Part shown: positions 1 through 11,170 of the stretch, piece by piece
Layout: every line of letters begins with the position of its first letter
Numbering within the stretch: position 1 is the stretch's first letter
DNA from: Xiphias gladius
Lineage: Eukaryota; Chordata; Actinopteri; Istiophoriformes; Xiphiidae
Length of the DNA stretch: 64,000 nucleotides
Direction: 5' to 3'
NCBI RefSeq assembly: GCF_016859285.1
Contig: NC_053403.1
Location: 24,053,948 to 24,117,947 of the forward strand
The notes under the pieces: generated by a model
The model's database searches: none
Told to the model about the DNA's origin: nothing
Seen by the model: the letters and a program-made list of their open reading frames with translations, nothing else
Made by a program: the position numbers and the translations under genes

Positions 1-359
1 CATTTGGTCTTATAAAACAATTTTGCTTGTTTTAAGTTGTTTGATATATTTTTGAAGCAACTTGGTTTTCTTTGGAAAGTTAAAGCACTTTTTGCAAATC
101 AAATTAAAGGCACGTTTATTCTGTAGGCGGTTTTGAAATGTGATTAAACCCAAATTTCTAGGGATACTGCTTGTCTCAGACTGGCTGCTGGAATCGCATT
201 TCTGGCTGTGCATGATGTCACTTCACAGCACTTAATGTGGATATCAAGTCCAGAGTGTAGTCAGCTGGACACATGACATCATCAACCTCCTCTGTTGCTG
301 ATGCTGTGTGGCCTTTACTTGAAACAGGTGTCTACTAGCAACAGTATTCACGAACATGT

Positions 360-360
<1 letters not shown>

Positions 361-445
<85 letters not shown>
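361..445. repeat. Compound (CA)n(TA)n microsatellite
   Basis: A short CA tract runs into about 65 bases of TA repeats. It forms the left edge of the truncated Tc1 end that follows. Confidence 0.95.
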
Positions 446-448
<3 letters not shown>

Positions 449-489
449 TATATACCCTTTTTTTAAAATGCACCAAATTCTTGATATGA

Positions 490-957
490 CCACTCCTAAA
501 GTTTCTGCCATCTATCTAACACGTTTGTTTTGTTTTTTTAGCCTAATGATGGCCTCCTTCATTTGCATCAACACCTCTTTGGACCAAATATTGACTTTTC
601 CATGAAAAGCTTCAAAAATGCAAATTGAACACTTGGAATCAACACTTGGAAACAACCTTCTATCTGCTTAACTTGTCATGAAATAACGAGGGAATAGGCC
701 ACACCTGGCAATGAAAAAGATCAATTGTTAATTGTCCAATTACTTTTGAGCCTCTGAAAATGAGGGACTTTGTATAAAAATGACTGTAGTTCCTAAACTG
801 TATATGTGATATTTTTGTTAATCCCCTTGAATTAAAGCGGAAAGTGTACACTTCAACCACATCCCGATGGCTTCATTTTAAATCCATCGTGGCAGCGTAT
901 AAAGGCAAAATGAAGAAAATTGTGTCACTGTCCAAATACTTATGTACCTAACGGTAT
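490..957 (-). mobile_element. Tc1-like right-end fragment (family A)
   Basis: Matches 38455-38515 and 38772-39175 (GACCACTCCTAAAGTTTCTG, TTTGCATCAACACCTC, GAATTAAAGC, GTCCAAATACTTATGTACCT). It covers the start of the coding relic and the terminal inverted repeat. The rest of the element is missing to the left. The right end abuts another Tc1 relic. Confidence 0.8.
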
Positions 958-2232
958 ATACAGTCCTGGATGAAATTTCTGGCATCCCTGACTTTTAAGT
1001 ACAGAATTTAGAATATTTTCAGAAATAAATGCATATTAATACATTTTGTATGATCAGAATATTTAATAAAATGTCCAAAGTTACTTAACGGCAATAAAAA
1101 AAAATGCTTTCTTGAAGTGAAATTAAAAAATACATAAATAAAATGTACACTTTTTCATGGTTCACATGACCTGAATTAACCAATGAATGATGGTTTTACT
1201 GCATAAAAAGGGGCTGATTGTCTCCAGTTTCTTTTTCACAATTGAAGACAAGAGAGCTGAAATGTTATAATCAAAAAACGTACCAATTGCAAAGGCTACA
1301 AGGCGATCGCCGAGGTTCTGGAAATCCCTGTTTCAACAGCTCATAATAATATCAAGAACTTTCACAGTCATAAAACTGTTAAGACGCTTCAAGGACGAGC
1401 TGCTAAGAAGAAAGTCAATAAGAGGAGTTTGCGAAGGTTGATGCGGGTTGTGGAAGAAACAAGACGTGGTTTCAGCCCGTACCATATGCTGCACACTACA
1501 ACAAGTAGGGCTTCATGGGTGAAGGCCAAGGAGGACATCACTATTGAAAGAAAGGCACAAAAAGGCAAGACTACTGTTTGCAAAAACCTTCATAGATAAG
1601 CCACAGTTTTTCTGGGATGATTTTCTATGGACAGATGAAACCAGAGTAGAGCTCTTTGGGAATGCAGTGCATCATTATGTTTATAGGTGATGAAATGAAG
1701 CCCATAAGGAGAAGAACCACCCTACCTACAGCAAAACATGGTGGAGGTTCTATCATGCTGCTGGGCTGCTTGGTAGCCTCTGGTGCTGGAGGCATTGACT
1801 GTATCAAAGGAATGATGAAATCAGATTACTGAGGCATTTTAGAGTAAAATTGTGTTACCTAGTGTCAAATAACTAGGTTTGAAGTGAAGGTCTTGGATCT
1901 TTCAGCAGGACAATGACCAAAAAAATGGTTGAAAAGGAAAAGATGGAGTGTTTTAAACTGGTCAGCAGTGAGTCCTGACCTAAATCCTGTTGAAAACCTT
2001 TAGAGGGAGCTGAAATCTGCCATTCAAAAAACTCCTGTAAACTAAAAATAACTTGAACGCAGAGGAAAGGAAGAGTGGCAGAAACCACCAGCAGACGGCT
2101 GCAAGAAGCTTCTAGATGGCTACAAGAAGCGTTTAGATATCGTAATATTTCACGATAATGCAAGTTGTAAACTTTAAAAAAAAATTTGATTATACAAAAT
2201 GGATTACTTTGCATTTATTTCTGAAGAAATTC
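958..2232 (+). mobile_element. Tc1-like transposon relic (family B)
   Basis: The terminal inverted repeats are recognisable: TCAGAAATAAATGCATATTA near 1020 on the left mirrors sequence at about 2170-2228 on the right. Coding relics on the plus strand include an HTH region at about 1250-1400, the first catalytic Asp in [13 protein letters not shown] at about 1621-1660, the second Asp region FQQDND at about 1900, and SPDLNPVENL at about 1972-2001. Several stops and indels destroy the frame. It is flanked by two unlike-oriented ends of another Tc1 family. Confidence 0.82.
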
Positions 2233-2235
2233 ATA

Positions 2236-2365
2236 CATATGTGTGTATATATATATATATATATATGTGTATATAAAAGTGTATATGTATATGTATATGT
2301 ATATATATGAATATGTATATGTGTATATATATGTATATGTATATGTATATACATATTATATTATT
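2236..2365. repeat. (TATATG)n-type microsatellite
   Basis: About 130 bases of imperfect TA, GTATAT and TATATG units adjoin the right end of the family B relic. Confidence 0.9.
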
Positions 2366-2502
2366 ATGAATTAACAAATTCATTCATTCATTCATTAATG
2401 ACATATAATACATGACATTATTAGATTGTAAATAAGGATTCATCAGTGCTTCAGCAGCATTTCACTGTTCTAGCTGGAGTTAGTTTTAGCTACTTTATAC
2501 AA

Positions 2503-2745
2503 TTAGGTACATAAGTATGTGGACAGGGACACAGTTTTGCAATTTTGCCTCTGTGCACCACCACAATGGATTTGAAACAAAACCATCAAGATGTGATACA
2601 CAAAGTGTAGACTTTTTAGCTTTTATTCAAGGGAGTTCAGCAAAAATATCGCATTAACTGTTTAGGAATTACAGCCATTTTTATACATAGTACCTCATTT
2701 TCAGAGGTTCAAAAGTAATTGGAAAAACCCACATAATTATGAACA
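2503..2745. mobile_element. Tc1-like left-end fragment (family A)
   Basis: AGGTACATAAGTATGTGGAC is the inverted counterpart of the right terminus at 930-955. GACTTTTTAGCTTTTATTCAAG and AACTGTTTAGGAATTACAG match the left end of the intron 4 element near 37525-37590. No transposase sequence remains. Confidence 0.75.
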
Positions 2746-2814
2746 AAAAGATTCTGGATAGATTCTGGATTTTGCAATGAGGGAGAAAGAGTATAATTTT
2801 TAGATCAATCAACT

Positions 2815-2892
2815 CAGTAACTAGGTAATTATTCCAAGCAGAGTATTTTTATGTTTCTTAAAACATTTTGAAGGGGAGCTTTAAATACCGGC
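2815..2892 (+). repeat. Dispersed repeat shared with 54000-54145
   Basis: Shares the CCAAGCAGAGTATTT...CTTAAAACAT and GGGGAGCTTTAA series with the downstream copy. The family is unknown. Confidence 0.5.
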
Positions 2893-3396
2893 TTTTATTT
2901 GAGAATTAATGGTCGTAAATTTCAAAAAGCAAACAAAGCTGAACTTAGCCATCGTAAACCTCTTCCTGACCAGGTGCGGCTGAAAGCACACGTAATCATT
3001 TCACTGGAGTCCATTTAAATTGGCTTCCGTAAAAACACAAATAAATAGGATTTGCTGTCAAAGTCTTCATTACTGCTTTAGTTTGCTTCGTGAACAACTG
3101 TCCAGATTGTCTGAACAAAGTCTCTACATCACATCATTGGCAACAGTAAGAAAAGGAGATTAGTATTTCTCTCTTTAATCTTTTTAATCTCTTTGGAGAT
3201 TAAAAAAAGCCTATATGTAGTTTAGCCAGGTTTAGAGAGCTCTGTGTTCATACACAAGAGAACACAGAGGGAGGACGTTATCATTCAAAATAACATATCC
3301 CATCTATTATTCATGGCCCATGTACTTGCTACAGTCTTCGTTGGCTATAAAAAGGCATTTTGATTCTGTCTCCCCTTGCTCTGATGGAAGTGCCCC

Positions 3397-3429
3397 CCCC
3401 CAAAAAAAAAAAAAACACATACGCGCACG

Positions 3430-3489
<60 letters not shown>
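3397..3489. repeat. Poly(C)/poly(A) run followed by (CA)n
   Basis: A C-run and an A-run lead into about 70 bases of CA dinucleotides. Reading frames here are repeat translations, not genes. Confidence 0.95.
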
Positions 3490-3490
<1 letters not shown>

Positions 3491-4075
3491 CATGCCTGCA
3501 AAGTGAAATTTCGGATTTTGCCTAGTTAATGCAATCACATGAATTATTAATTGTAATAAGTGGAGCTTCCAGGCTCTGTGTTTTATTGCCTCCTCCTTCA
3601 GTACTCTGTGACATTACAGATACGGCAAATGTGGTCTAGACAGACTGAGCCCATTAATAACAGAGCTGAGCTTTGTTTCCTTCGCGTATCCAGACCTCTC
3701 TTCACTCGAATGAGGCTTCCAACATCTGGCTGTGTGAGATCTGGAGCATTTTAATGGATTCCCCTCCATCCCCTGCATTTTAATCCTTTGAAGTGTTTAT
3801 TTAAGGGCAACAAGATTGCCTTGCAGAGTGCAAAGTTTACTTCCACAAAATACAGTGCGAGTGTGTGTAGCCTGAGCCACAGAAAATTTGAGAACTTCTT
3901 AAAATCTTCAAATGTGGCACCATGTTGCGTCCACCACAGCTTTAACTGTCTTTTAGAAAAGGTGCATTATCATCAGTGGTGTTTTTCTCTGGGGATGAAA
4001 CAAGAGCTGGATTTTGCAGAGGTTATGTTTTCGCCCATGTCTGTTTGTTGGTGTGTGTGTTTGTTTGACAACAGG
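3490..4075. other. No gene seen
   Basis: AT-rich sequence with short frames only. There is no family resemblance and no clear repeat. Confidence 0.5.
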
Positions 4076-4670
4076 ATTACGCATTAAATACTGAACCGAT
4101 TTGCACTAAACTTGGTGAAGGGATGGGGCATGGGCCAGGGAAGAAGCCATTACATTTTGGTGCAGATCTGGTTAAGAAGACGATCCAGGAATTGTTTATC
4201 ACTTTTTTAACACTGCCCAAGGGGGCATTTTTTTTAACATTTTTGTCAATTGCTCAGGAAATAATGTATAGATCTTGATTTTTTTTTTAAATCTGACATA
4301 TTTTTGGTGACGAGATCTAAGCGTTTGTACAATTTGTTGCAGATCCAGATAATAATCCTCATCTGTTGGAAAAAAAATCCTGAATCCGCATTACACGCAG
4401 AGTTGTACTTATTAATTAATTATTAATAGTAAGTAACAGCGCAGATGGCGCCAGCAGCATTTAAGAATGCTTACACAATAACAATAGTGGTGACTACTTC
4501 CTTTCTCTTTTTTTTTTTTATTATAGAAGATCCTACATGTGTAGTGTTGTCTGGCCTTGGCAGAGGTTTCTGTTCAACTGAGTGTCATTCTAGTTTTAGA
4601 TGGATTCTTCCCCCTTATTGTAACTTAGATAAATGCTTTCTCATAAGAAATTGTAATTAAGAGAGGGACC
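4076..4670 (+). repeat. Dispersed repeat, copy 1 (shared with 62465-62670)
   Basis: CTGAACCGATTTGCACTAAAC, GGGGCATGGGCCAGGGAAG, TTTTGGTGCAGATC and CAACTGAGTGTCATTCTAG match the second copy in the same order and direction. It is a repeat commonly met in fish genomes. It has no coding capacity and its class is not certain. Confidence 0.7.
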
Positions 4671-7600
4671 TACGCTTCATGTCCAAACTCACGACGGATC
4701 AGAGCACAGGCCGGGCAGAAGTAGCATCTGTGATTTATTACTCTCTTCTACTGAATGAGCACTTGGATGCCAAGGTCCCCTGAAGCTAATTTAAACCTTA
4801 GTTAAAGAAAGTAAAGCCTATTGACAAAGACACCATAGCAGCACTCATATGCAGTAGCTTTGGATTTATACTAACCCTTTTCAAAAACACATGAGAAACG
4901 GTTCCAGGGTCAGGTAGACACAATACAGACAGTATTTAAGTCTGGGTCCCTAGGTAGTCCCGCAAACATCCAAGATGAATAAATATTTTATTACGGCTTG
5001 AGTATGTCACTCAACAAAAGCAAGGCATAGGTGTATCTATATTTGGATACATTAATAATAGAGAATCAGTATTTGGAGCATGTAGTAAACTGTAGGCCTC
5101 AGGCTTGAGGCTTTTGTTGAATGCAGAATGTGTCGTTTTCAATTTCCTGCTCAAGAATGAAGTACAACATACGGGTTTACATTTTTGTATTAATAATTCA
5201 CAACATTTTCATGGTTTGGAAGACAGTATGCATTAGTGGATACAAGGTCTCGATACCTCCATACAGATAACATGTAGGGGCGAAAGACACAACAGTTTGA
5301 TTGACAAATGATCGGCAGTGAGAGTTAACCTACTACTTAAGGCTGCTTTTATTGTATTATGTTTTTGCTTCTCCTTTTTTCTCTCTCTCTGGCCACTTGG
5401 GGGCAGAGGAACTCCACGACAAGCTTAAAACACAGAATTTACGTATTGTACAATGGTAACAGTGACAGATGAGACTGACCAATTACAAGTCTTCAGAATT
5501 TTTGAAAGAATGGGTCCATGATTTAACACAGATATAAAAAAGGAGACTTTTCATTTTTTCTTGCTGAAGAAACGACTGTTTCCAGCAGATTTTAATAACT
5601 GTAGCTAACTAGCTGATTAGCTTTAACTTTGTTAATTTTGAAATACAGAGGTTACACATACAGTATGTTTTATTTTTCAGATTTTTAAATAATATGTTTC
5701 GCTTTTATAACAGCCAACCAATGAATTTGTAAAACTACCTTGGGCAACGAGTTTGGCTGGGGTTGCTTAAATGTATACTTCACTCAACATTAGCATTCAT
5801 TAGCATTCATTAGCATTCATTAACATTCATGTGGAGTCGTGTTTCTGCCGACCTGATGAACTTAAAGCTACAAAAATCAATTTCCGTTTACATTTAGCAT
5901 TTCTCATGAAACAATTTGTTTATATAAGCCCTAACAAAGGTGCTGAATGCAATTCCTTTCTCATGAAACATTTGTGAAGCCCATTTTTAAAGGATTTTAA
6001 AACCACATTGTTTACATCCATGTTTGCCAGTTAGCAGTCTTCTGCTTCCCTTCCCTTTGATGGCAAATTGCTGTGTCTTGTTCTGTGCTCATGTGCATGC
6101 ATTTGAATCCAAGAGATATAAACAAATCGGGGATTGGCCCATCTCCCAAAAACACCACTTATCAGTGGTCAAAAACTCCACAGTAAAATATTCTACCTAT
6201 TTTAGAGTTAGTTTAGACCTTTCTATTTGGTGCTGGGCAGGTAGTATCCATTGGATTTATTATTATGATTATTTTAGTTGTTTTTTTTTAGGTTTTTTTT
6301 GTGAAAACAGGTGCCTGCCTCTGCTGGATAGAAAGTAGCAGAGTTTGTGTGCTATTACACCAAACAATGAGTTAAACGAGGCTAAAATGGTCAGCAGAGC
6401 TGAGGGGAACTGTAGAGACGATAATTAGTTGCGGGTTTGTCAGTATGAGCAGCACCTTTCACATTACACGTAGTCATTTGATCCTTTGTTCATATGAAAA
6501 AAAGATGATTAGTGTAGTTTTAATCTCACAAATATCCAAAATTCTTCATCAGTTACCCAGTCTTCTTTTGACAGCTCTACTTTTTGTGTTTTCTCTTCTA
6601 CGGACTGACATCTCTTTGGATGTGTCAGTTCATACTTCAGTCATGGCAGGTTTAGGCTTTGGAGGGGGAGACAGTGAAATGGACTTGTGAAGCGGAATCT
6701 CCCTAGCCACGCGGAGCTTCTTGCCCTGACTGGTAACAGTTGAGTGGCTTCCTGAGAAGATGATGGGCACCTCATTGCTACTCGCTCCACTCTTACAGCA
6801 CTTAAGTGGGATCCTTTAGAGGCTTTGAAAGACTTTGACATACTATTTTGGGCAAAGTCTCCAAACATTTCACCTCCTTTTTAAACCATTTTAGACACAA
6901 AGTACCCTTCTAGAGTCACCTCATCTGTCAGGGACATCTTTAACAGCTTTATGGAGAGATAAACTGCTTCCTCTGGGCAACACAAAGCTGTTTGAGTCCC
7001 TTGGTGTTTTTGCCCATACTTCCTAACACCCTTGTGGTGTATTACAGGCATTTATCAATTCAAGTGCCACTCTCTGATGAATTTTGTACTCACTGATGCA
7101 GAGTGGAAACTGGCAGTGTACACAGACACGCACACATCCTTATTTTGAGCGTCTTTCCTCCAAGTGTGCCTGTAAAAGTCTGCATCCAGATGTGCTCTAC
7201 CCTTTAAAAGAAACCTGCTGCCAGTTTTTCCAGAGGATGGAGAGGAGGATCTCAGTAATGAAGATGCTCATCCCCCAATTAAAAATGTCCATCCACAGAC
7301 AGGCAGGTGGTATTGTGTACATACAGCACTGCATCACACCTATGCACTAACTAAAAGAACGCTCTTATAGTCAGAAGCTCAGCCATTCCTCAGATTTCTG
7401 TATTACATTAATATGGTACATACTTTGTGTACATTCGTATCATGTAAAGCCTAAATCATGCAGCCAGGAGGTTTTCAACCACTAATGAAAAGCTACACTT
7501 CTCATTAGAGCGGGGTATTGAACCACAATACTTTTTGAGAACTGTTCAAAATGTGTCAGTAGCATCAGGTATAAAAACTGTCAATTATCAGAATTTGACA

Positions 7601-8033
7601 TTAGCTGCTTGGTGAGATTTTTTAGTCCTGTTATGCTTTAATTAGATACTTCTACATCTCAATGGGGAAATTAGGAAACTCAAATTCTAGAGTGTATGCG
7701 TTGCCAAGAGTTAGAAAAGATCGGTACCTCTCTCATTTGAGCCAGGATGTGGTTGACCAAGTTTAGCAATAAGACAGGAAGTGGGGGGAAATAGATAGCC
7801 TGGTTCTTTCCAGTGGTCAAAAATATGCCTAGCAACACGTGTCAAGCTCACTATTTAACACATTGTACTGTATGTTGTGTGTTTAATACGTACACAAACA
7901 GAAATTAAAAAATAATATGTGGCTTCAAAGGAAGTTACGTGGTGTATTTCCTAACAGTTTATCCATCCTCCCAGCAATTCTGTACAGCGTCCCCACTTGT
8001 TGCCTGGCGACCTTATGGAGTGGACAAGATCTT
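4671..8033. other. Gene-free stretch with minor repeats
   Basis: No gene or intact mobile element was seen. A decamer repeat is at 5786-5834 (listed separately). A conserved-looking GGCCACTTGGGGGCAGAGG at about 5391-5409 recurs in part at about 14571 and probably belongs to a dispersed repeat. Short frames between 6000 and 7350 lack any recognisable domain. Confidence 0.5.
5786..5834 (+). repeat. Decamer tandem repeat (TTAGCATTCA)n
   Basis: About four and a half copies of a 10-base unit, the last with a G-to-A change. Confidence 0.9.
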
Positions 8034-8225
8034 GAGGCCTGTACTACGGAGCAAGTTCAACATACCTGGGATATCTTTTCATTATCTGGCTTCACTAAGC
8101 TTAACAACCGCAATTATGCTACACAGTCACAGGACAGTGGTCATCTACTGGGTAATTCAACCCAGGTCTTCCCGAGCGCATTCAAATAAAAGGGGCAGTG
8201 TACGTGCATATGACCGATCGCAAAT

Positions 8226-8399
8226 ATGGACAAGTCTACTGGCAGCAGACGTGCCGCATATTTTACAAATGAAGAGAAAACTATAAAATTAGACAAATAC
8301 GAAAAAGTTAAACACATAATCCAGGCTAAAAACAACAGTTGCAGCTGCCATATACGAGAGGGACAGCTGGTAAAAATTGCTGACTGTGTGAATGCCTAA
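8226..8399 (+). pseudogene. Harbinger Myb/SANT-like DNA-binding protein, N-terminal relic
   Basis: A 57-codon frame begins MDKSTGSRRAAYFTNEEKT and ends REGQLVKIADCVNA before a TAA. This fits the start of the Myb/SANT-like accessory protein of PIF-Harbinger elements: the acidic FT.EE helix, then K..NS and ..W.KIAD.VNA, with the usual Trp replaced. Only the first trihelix-like domain remains and nothing recognisable follows the stop. The identity is a family-pattern judgement. Confidence 0.6.
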
Positions 8400-8639
8400 G
8401 TTAACAGGCTCATGATATCACTGCCCCATCATTAGGACACAAGTAGATGTGACTATAATTGCATTTGTGTAGGCCATTAAAAAAATGTGTTGCTTAGATT
8501 GCTTCTTATGGCATGTTAGCAATTTTTAGCCTCATGCTTTCAGGTTCAGCCTCAGGGATGTCAAACGGACTTGGGAGCAAATAAAAAATAAATATAAAAT
8601 CAAACTTCAAAAGTGGTAAGTAGGCTTACTTTCATATCT

Positions 8640-8949
8640 TGTAAGTACAACATGTACAAGGTTTTAATGCTTCAGAGCCTGTTGTAGGATGATATCGGTA
8701 GCAAAAGCACAGTGAAATGTCTTTGATATTGCTTGCAGCCAACAGGAAACAAATGAAATGAAGACAGGAGGGGAGCACACTCCCGCTGAAGAGCTGGCCC
8801 TCTGCAATAATGAGGGTCGCTGATATAAAAAAATCATCAGGGAAAGCCAAAGGGGTCTGCCGGTCTCTGAACACTCTTCCCCTCCTCAGAGACCCTCTCA
8901 TGATCCACGCATCAAGCTCCACGGGATCTTCTACGCATGGTGATGCCAT
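8640..8949 (-). pseudogene. Harbinger transposase (HARBI1-like), N-terminal relic
   Basis: The minus-strand frame starts MASPCVEDPVELDAWIMRGS and continues RRGRVFRDRQTPLAFPDDF. This is the characteristic opening of fish HARBI1-like transposases (..LRRERVFRDR.DPLAFPD..L..RYRF). It soon loses resemblance, and the DDE catalytic domain is absent. It is oriented opposite to the Myb-like relic, as usual for the superfamily. Confidence 0.7.
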
Positions 8950-9363
8950 TTTCCAAGAGAATTGATCGGTCAGCAGGCGGTGCTTTTATAAGCATTGATC
9001 TGTTATCTCAAACAGAACCTGCTCCAGATAAGGTGTGCGGCATAAGTTACCGTGGAGATGTACCACAGTAAGAAGTGAACCACCGTTGTAAGCCTGAAAA
9101 CCCAGGGTTTAACCTGAAGTTACCTCGCTAACTACGAATCCTGCTTCAATTTACAGGCCTCTGGAGTTGTGCCTGACTGAGCTTTAATGTTAAAGAGTTT
9201 TTTTTTATATATCAGAAATATATCAGGCAATACGGGCTGGTTGTTGCTTGCTTTTTTTTAAATAATAGTGACAATATGATACATGGGGTTCTGCACTGAT
9301 AACAGAAAACTGAAATTTGGAATTGCAAACCAGCCAACATAAACTACAACCCAAAAGAGCTGC

Positions 9364-10127
9364 AATGTAAAATGAAAAGAAATGTGATTTGCATGTAAAA
9401 TCACAACTCGTATTACCTGTCTTTTGGTTTGCGTTTCTCAGTCTGTCTTGGCTCTTTGCAGACAGTTTTTCTTAGTTTAATTATCATTTTAAATGGACAA
9501 TACTACAGGGGATTCTCTCTGTTGTTCTGTTATTGGTCCGATCAGCTGTCATTCCGATCCTGCAAGGAACTCTGGGAAGTGACCACAGAACTCTGATGCT
9601 GTTTTGCCAGTAGCCCTCCCCAAAGTTGAAATTGAAGTTATTTTCACTGTCAATTTTCATTACTGATTAACAAAATCTTATTGCTATTGACGGATAACCT
9701 TGTGGAAAACATGTCAGAGTGTCAGAAAGTTCAGAAATCGAAAAACTGTTAGCACTGTGATGAAAAACTGTGATGACAGCCAACATGCTGAGCAGTGTGA
9801 CAGACAATCCACTCCGTCATCATCATCGACAATTGTGTTTTAATGTACACACACAAACTCTTTAACTGCTCTCATTGAATTAATTTTCTGTTTCTGTTGT
9901 CAAACAAGTGAATGAGCATTAACAGTGGTTTCATTAATGCTAAATAAAGCAGGAAAACCCTACCACTTCGTATTGTCTTGTTAAAGGGCTAGAAATGAAA
10001 ATGAAACTCCGCGACTCGCAAACCAAAAATAAGAAACACACACCAGCCATAAGAAACTCAAACCAAAGGACAGGCATAGAAAGTGTGATTTTAGATGCAA
10101 AACCAAATTTCTTTACATTTCACCACA
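9364..10127. mobile_element. Non-autonomous element with inverted repeats of about 75 bases
   Basis: The left arm 9364-9440 (AATGTGATTTGCATGTAAAATCAC ... TGTCTTTTGGTTTGCGTTTCT) is the imperfect inverse of the right arm 10051-10127 (AGAAACTCAAACCAAAGGACA ... GTGTGATTTTAGATGCAAAAC). The interior of about 610 bases has no coding signal. Target duplications could not be defined by eye. Confidence 0.65.
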
Positions 10128-10129
10128 GA

Positions 10130-10985
10130 CTCTATAAGAGGAGACACGCCACTTGATGCATTTTGAATAGAAAAGTCTGTATTGCCCAACATATCAGGCC
10201 CGAGTGGTGGGACTTGCCTATAAGGACTTGGATTTGACACTGTAGCTCTTTGTCATAATTTTGAATTATGATAATTTGGGGGTGTACTTTATGTTTAGTG
10301 GTTTGCGATTCAACATTCTTTGCATTTTTATTAACAGGCAACAGTGACGCCATACTATGGAATCACAAAAAGAATTGTTTTGCTATCAGTGCAGAAAATC
10401 AGGTATCATACTGTATCGTCCACATTTCTTTGTGCTTTAATAAACAAACAAAATTAACCCCCATAACATAGTCACCCAGATGCACCACCCAGATTAGCAG
10501 GGAGGTAACGGACTTAATACATGAGTAGACAAAGATGTATTGATCTGGTAAAAGTCAATTTAAGAAGCTTGATCTCACACTCAGCTTTCATAAGTCAGAG
10601 TGATGATATGTTGTCATTGTGTGTAGTCCAAAACATGAATTTGTGTGGCAACTACACAACAAAGCAGTTGGATGCACTACTCAAAATTGAATTGGCTACC
10701 CTGGGGGTTTTTTAACACCTGTCTAACTGATGAAAATACTTTAATAGTTTTTGAAAGCAGGGCTTTTGCTTGTAATTGAACGTTTTTAAGTTGTTATATT
10801 ACTACTTTTATATAAATAAAGGAATATGCACTTTCCAAAAACAATAAAGTCACTGTTGCCTGGCATCTGTTCCCATCCAAAAAAAATAGTCCAGCACAAA
10901 ACCCTGTTAAACAACAAAATGTCCTTTTTTCACTTTTTTTTGGATTAAACAAACTAGATCAAGTGTGTTAATTATTCAGCTTGAG
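10130..10985. other. No gene seen
   Basis: AT-rich sequence with short frames only. Confidence 0.5.
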
Positions 10986-10989
10986 CCTG

Positions 10990-11170
10990 CTAGTAGGTGG
11001 ATTTTGTTACCTTTCGAAAGAGCCAGGCCACTCTTTATGCCAAGCTAAGCTAACTAGCTTTTTGTAGACTTTATATTGAACAGACAGATATGAGAATGGC
11101 ATCAGTCTTATCATCTCTCCACTAGAAAGCAAATTATATTTACCAACATGTCAAACTATTCCTTTAAATT
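10990..11170. mobile_element. MITE-like fragment related to 32113-32390
   Basis: The end CATGTCAAACTATTCCTTTAAA and the AAGCTAAGCTAAC...TTATCATCTCTCCAC series match the order of the element at 32113-32390. The left terminus is less clear. Confidence 0.5.

Larger units (their letters stand above)
8033..9164. mobile_element. PIF-Harbinger DNA transposon, degraded
   Basis: The ends are inverted copies of GAGGCCTGTA: 8033-8042 reads GAGGCCTGTACTACGGAGCA, and 9155-9164 reads TACAGGCCTC. Subterminal blocks are related (GTTCAACATACCTGG against the complement near 9105). Inside are relics of both Harbinger proteins: a Myb/SANT-like protein on the plus strand and the transposase N-terminus on the minus strand. 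At about 1.1 kb it is far shorter than an autonomous element, so most of the transposase has been deleted. Confidence 0.78.

Noticed and set aside
3307..3538. Overlapping open frames of CV or HT repeats on both strands
   Set aside because: They are translations of a CA/GT microsatellite. The same holds for frames at 12194-12547, 15949-16146, 18008-18227 and 59382-59800.
5391..5409. CTCF-like motif GGCCACTTGGGGGCAGAGG
   Set aside because: It departs from the CTCF core at a key position, and a partial copy at about 14571 suggests a dispersed repeat.
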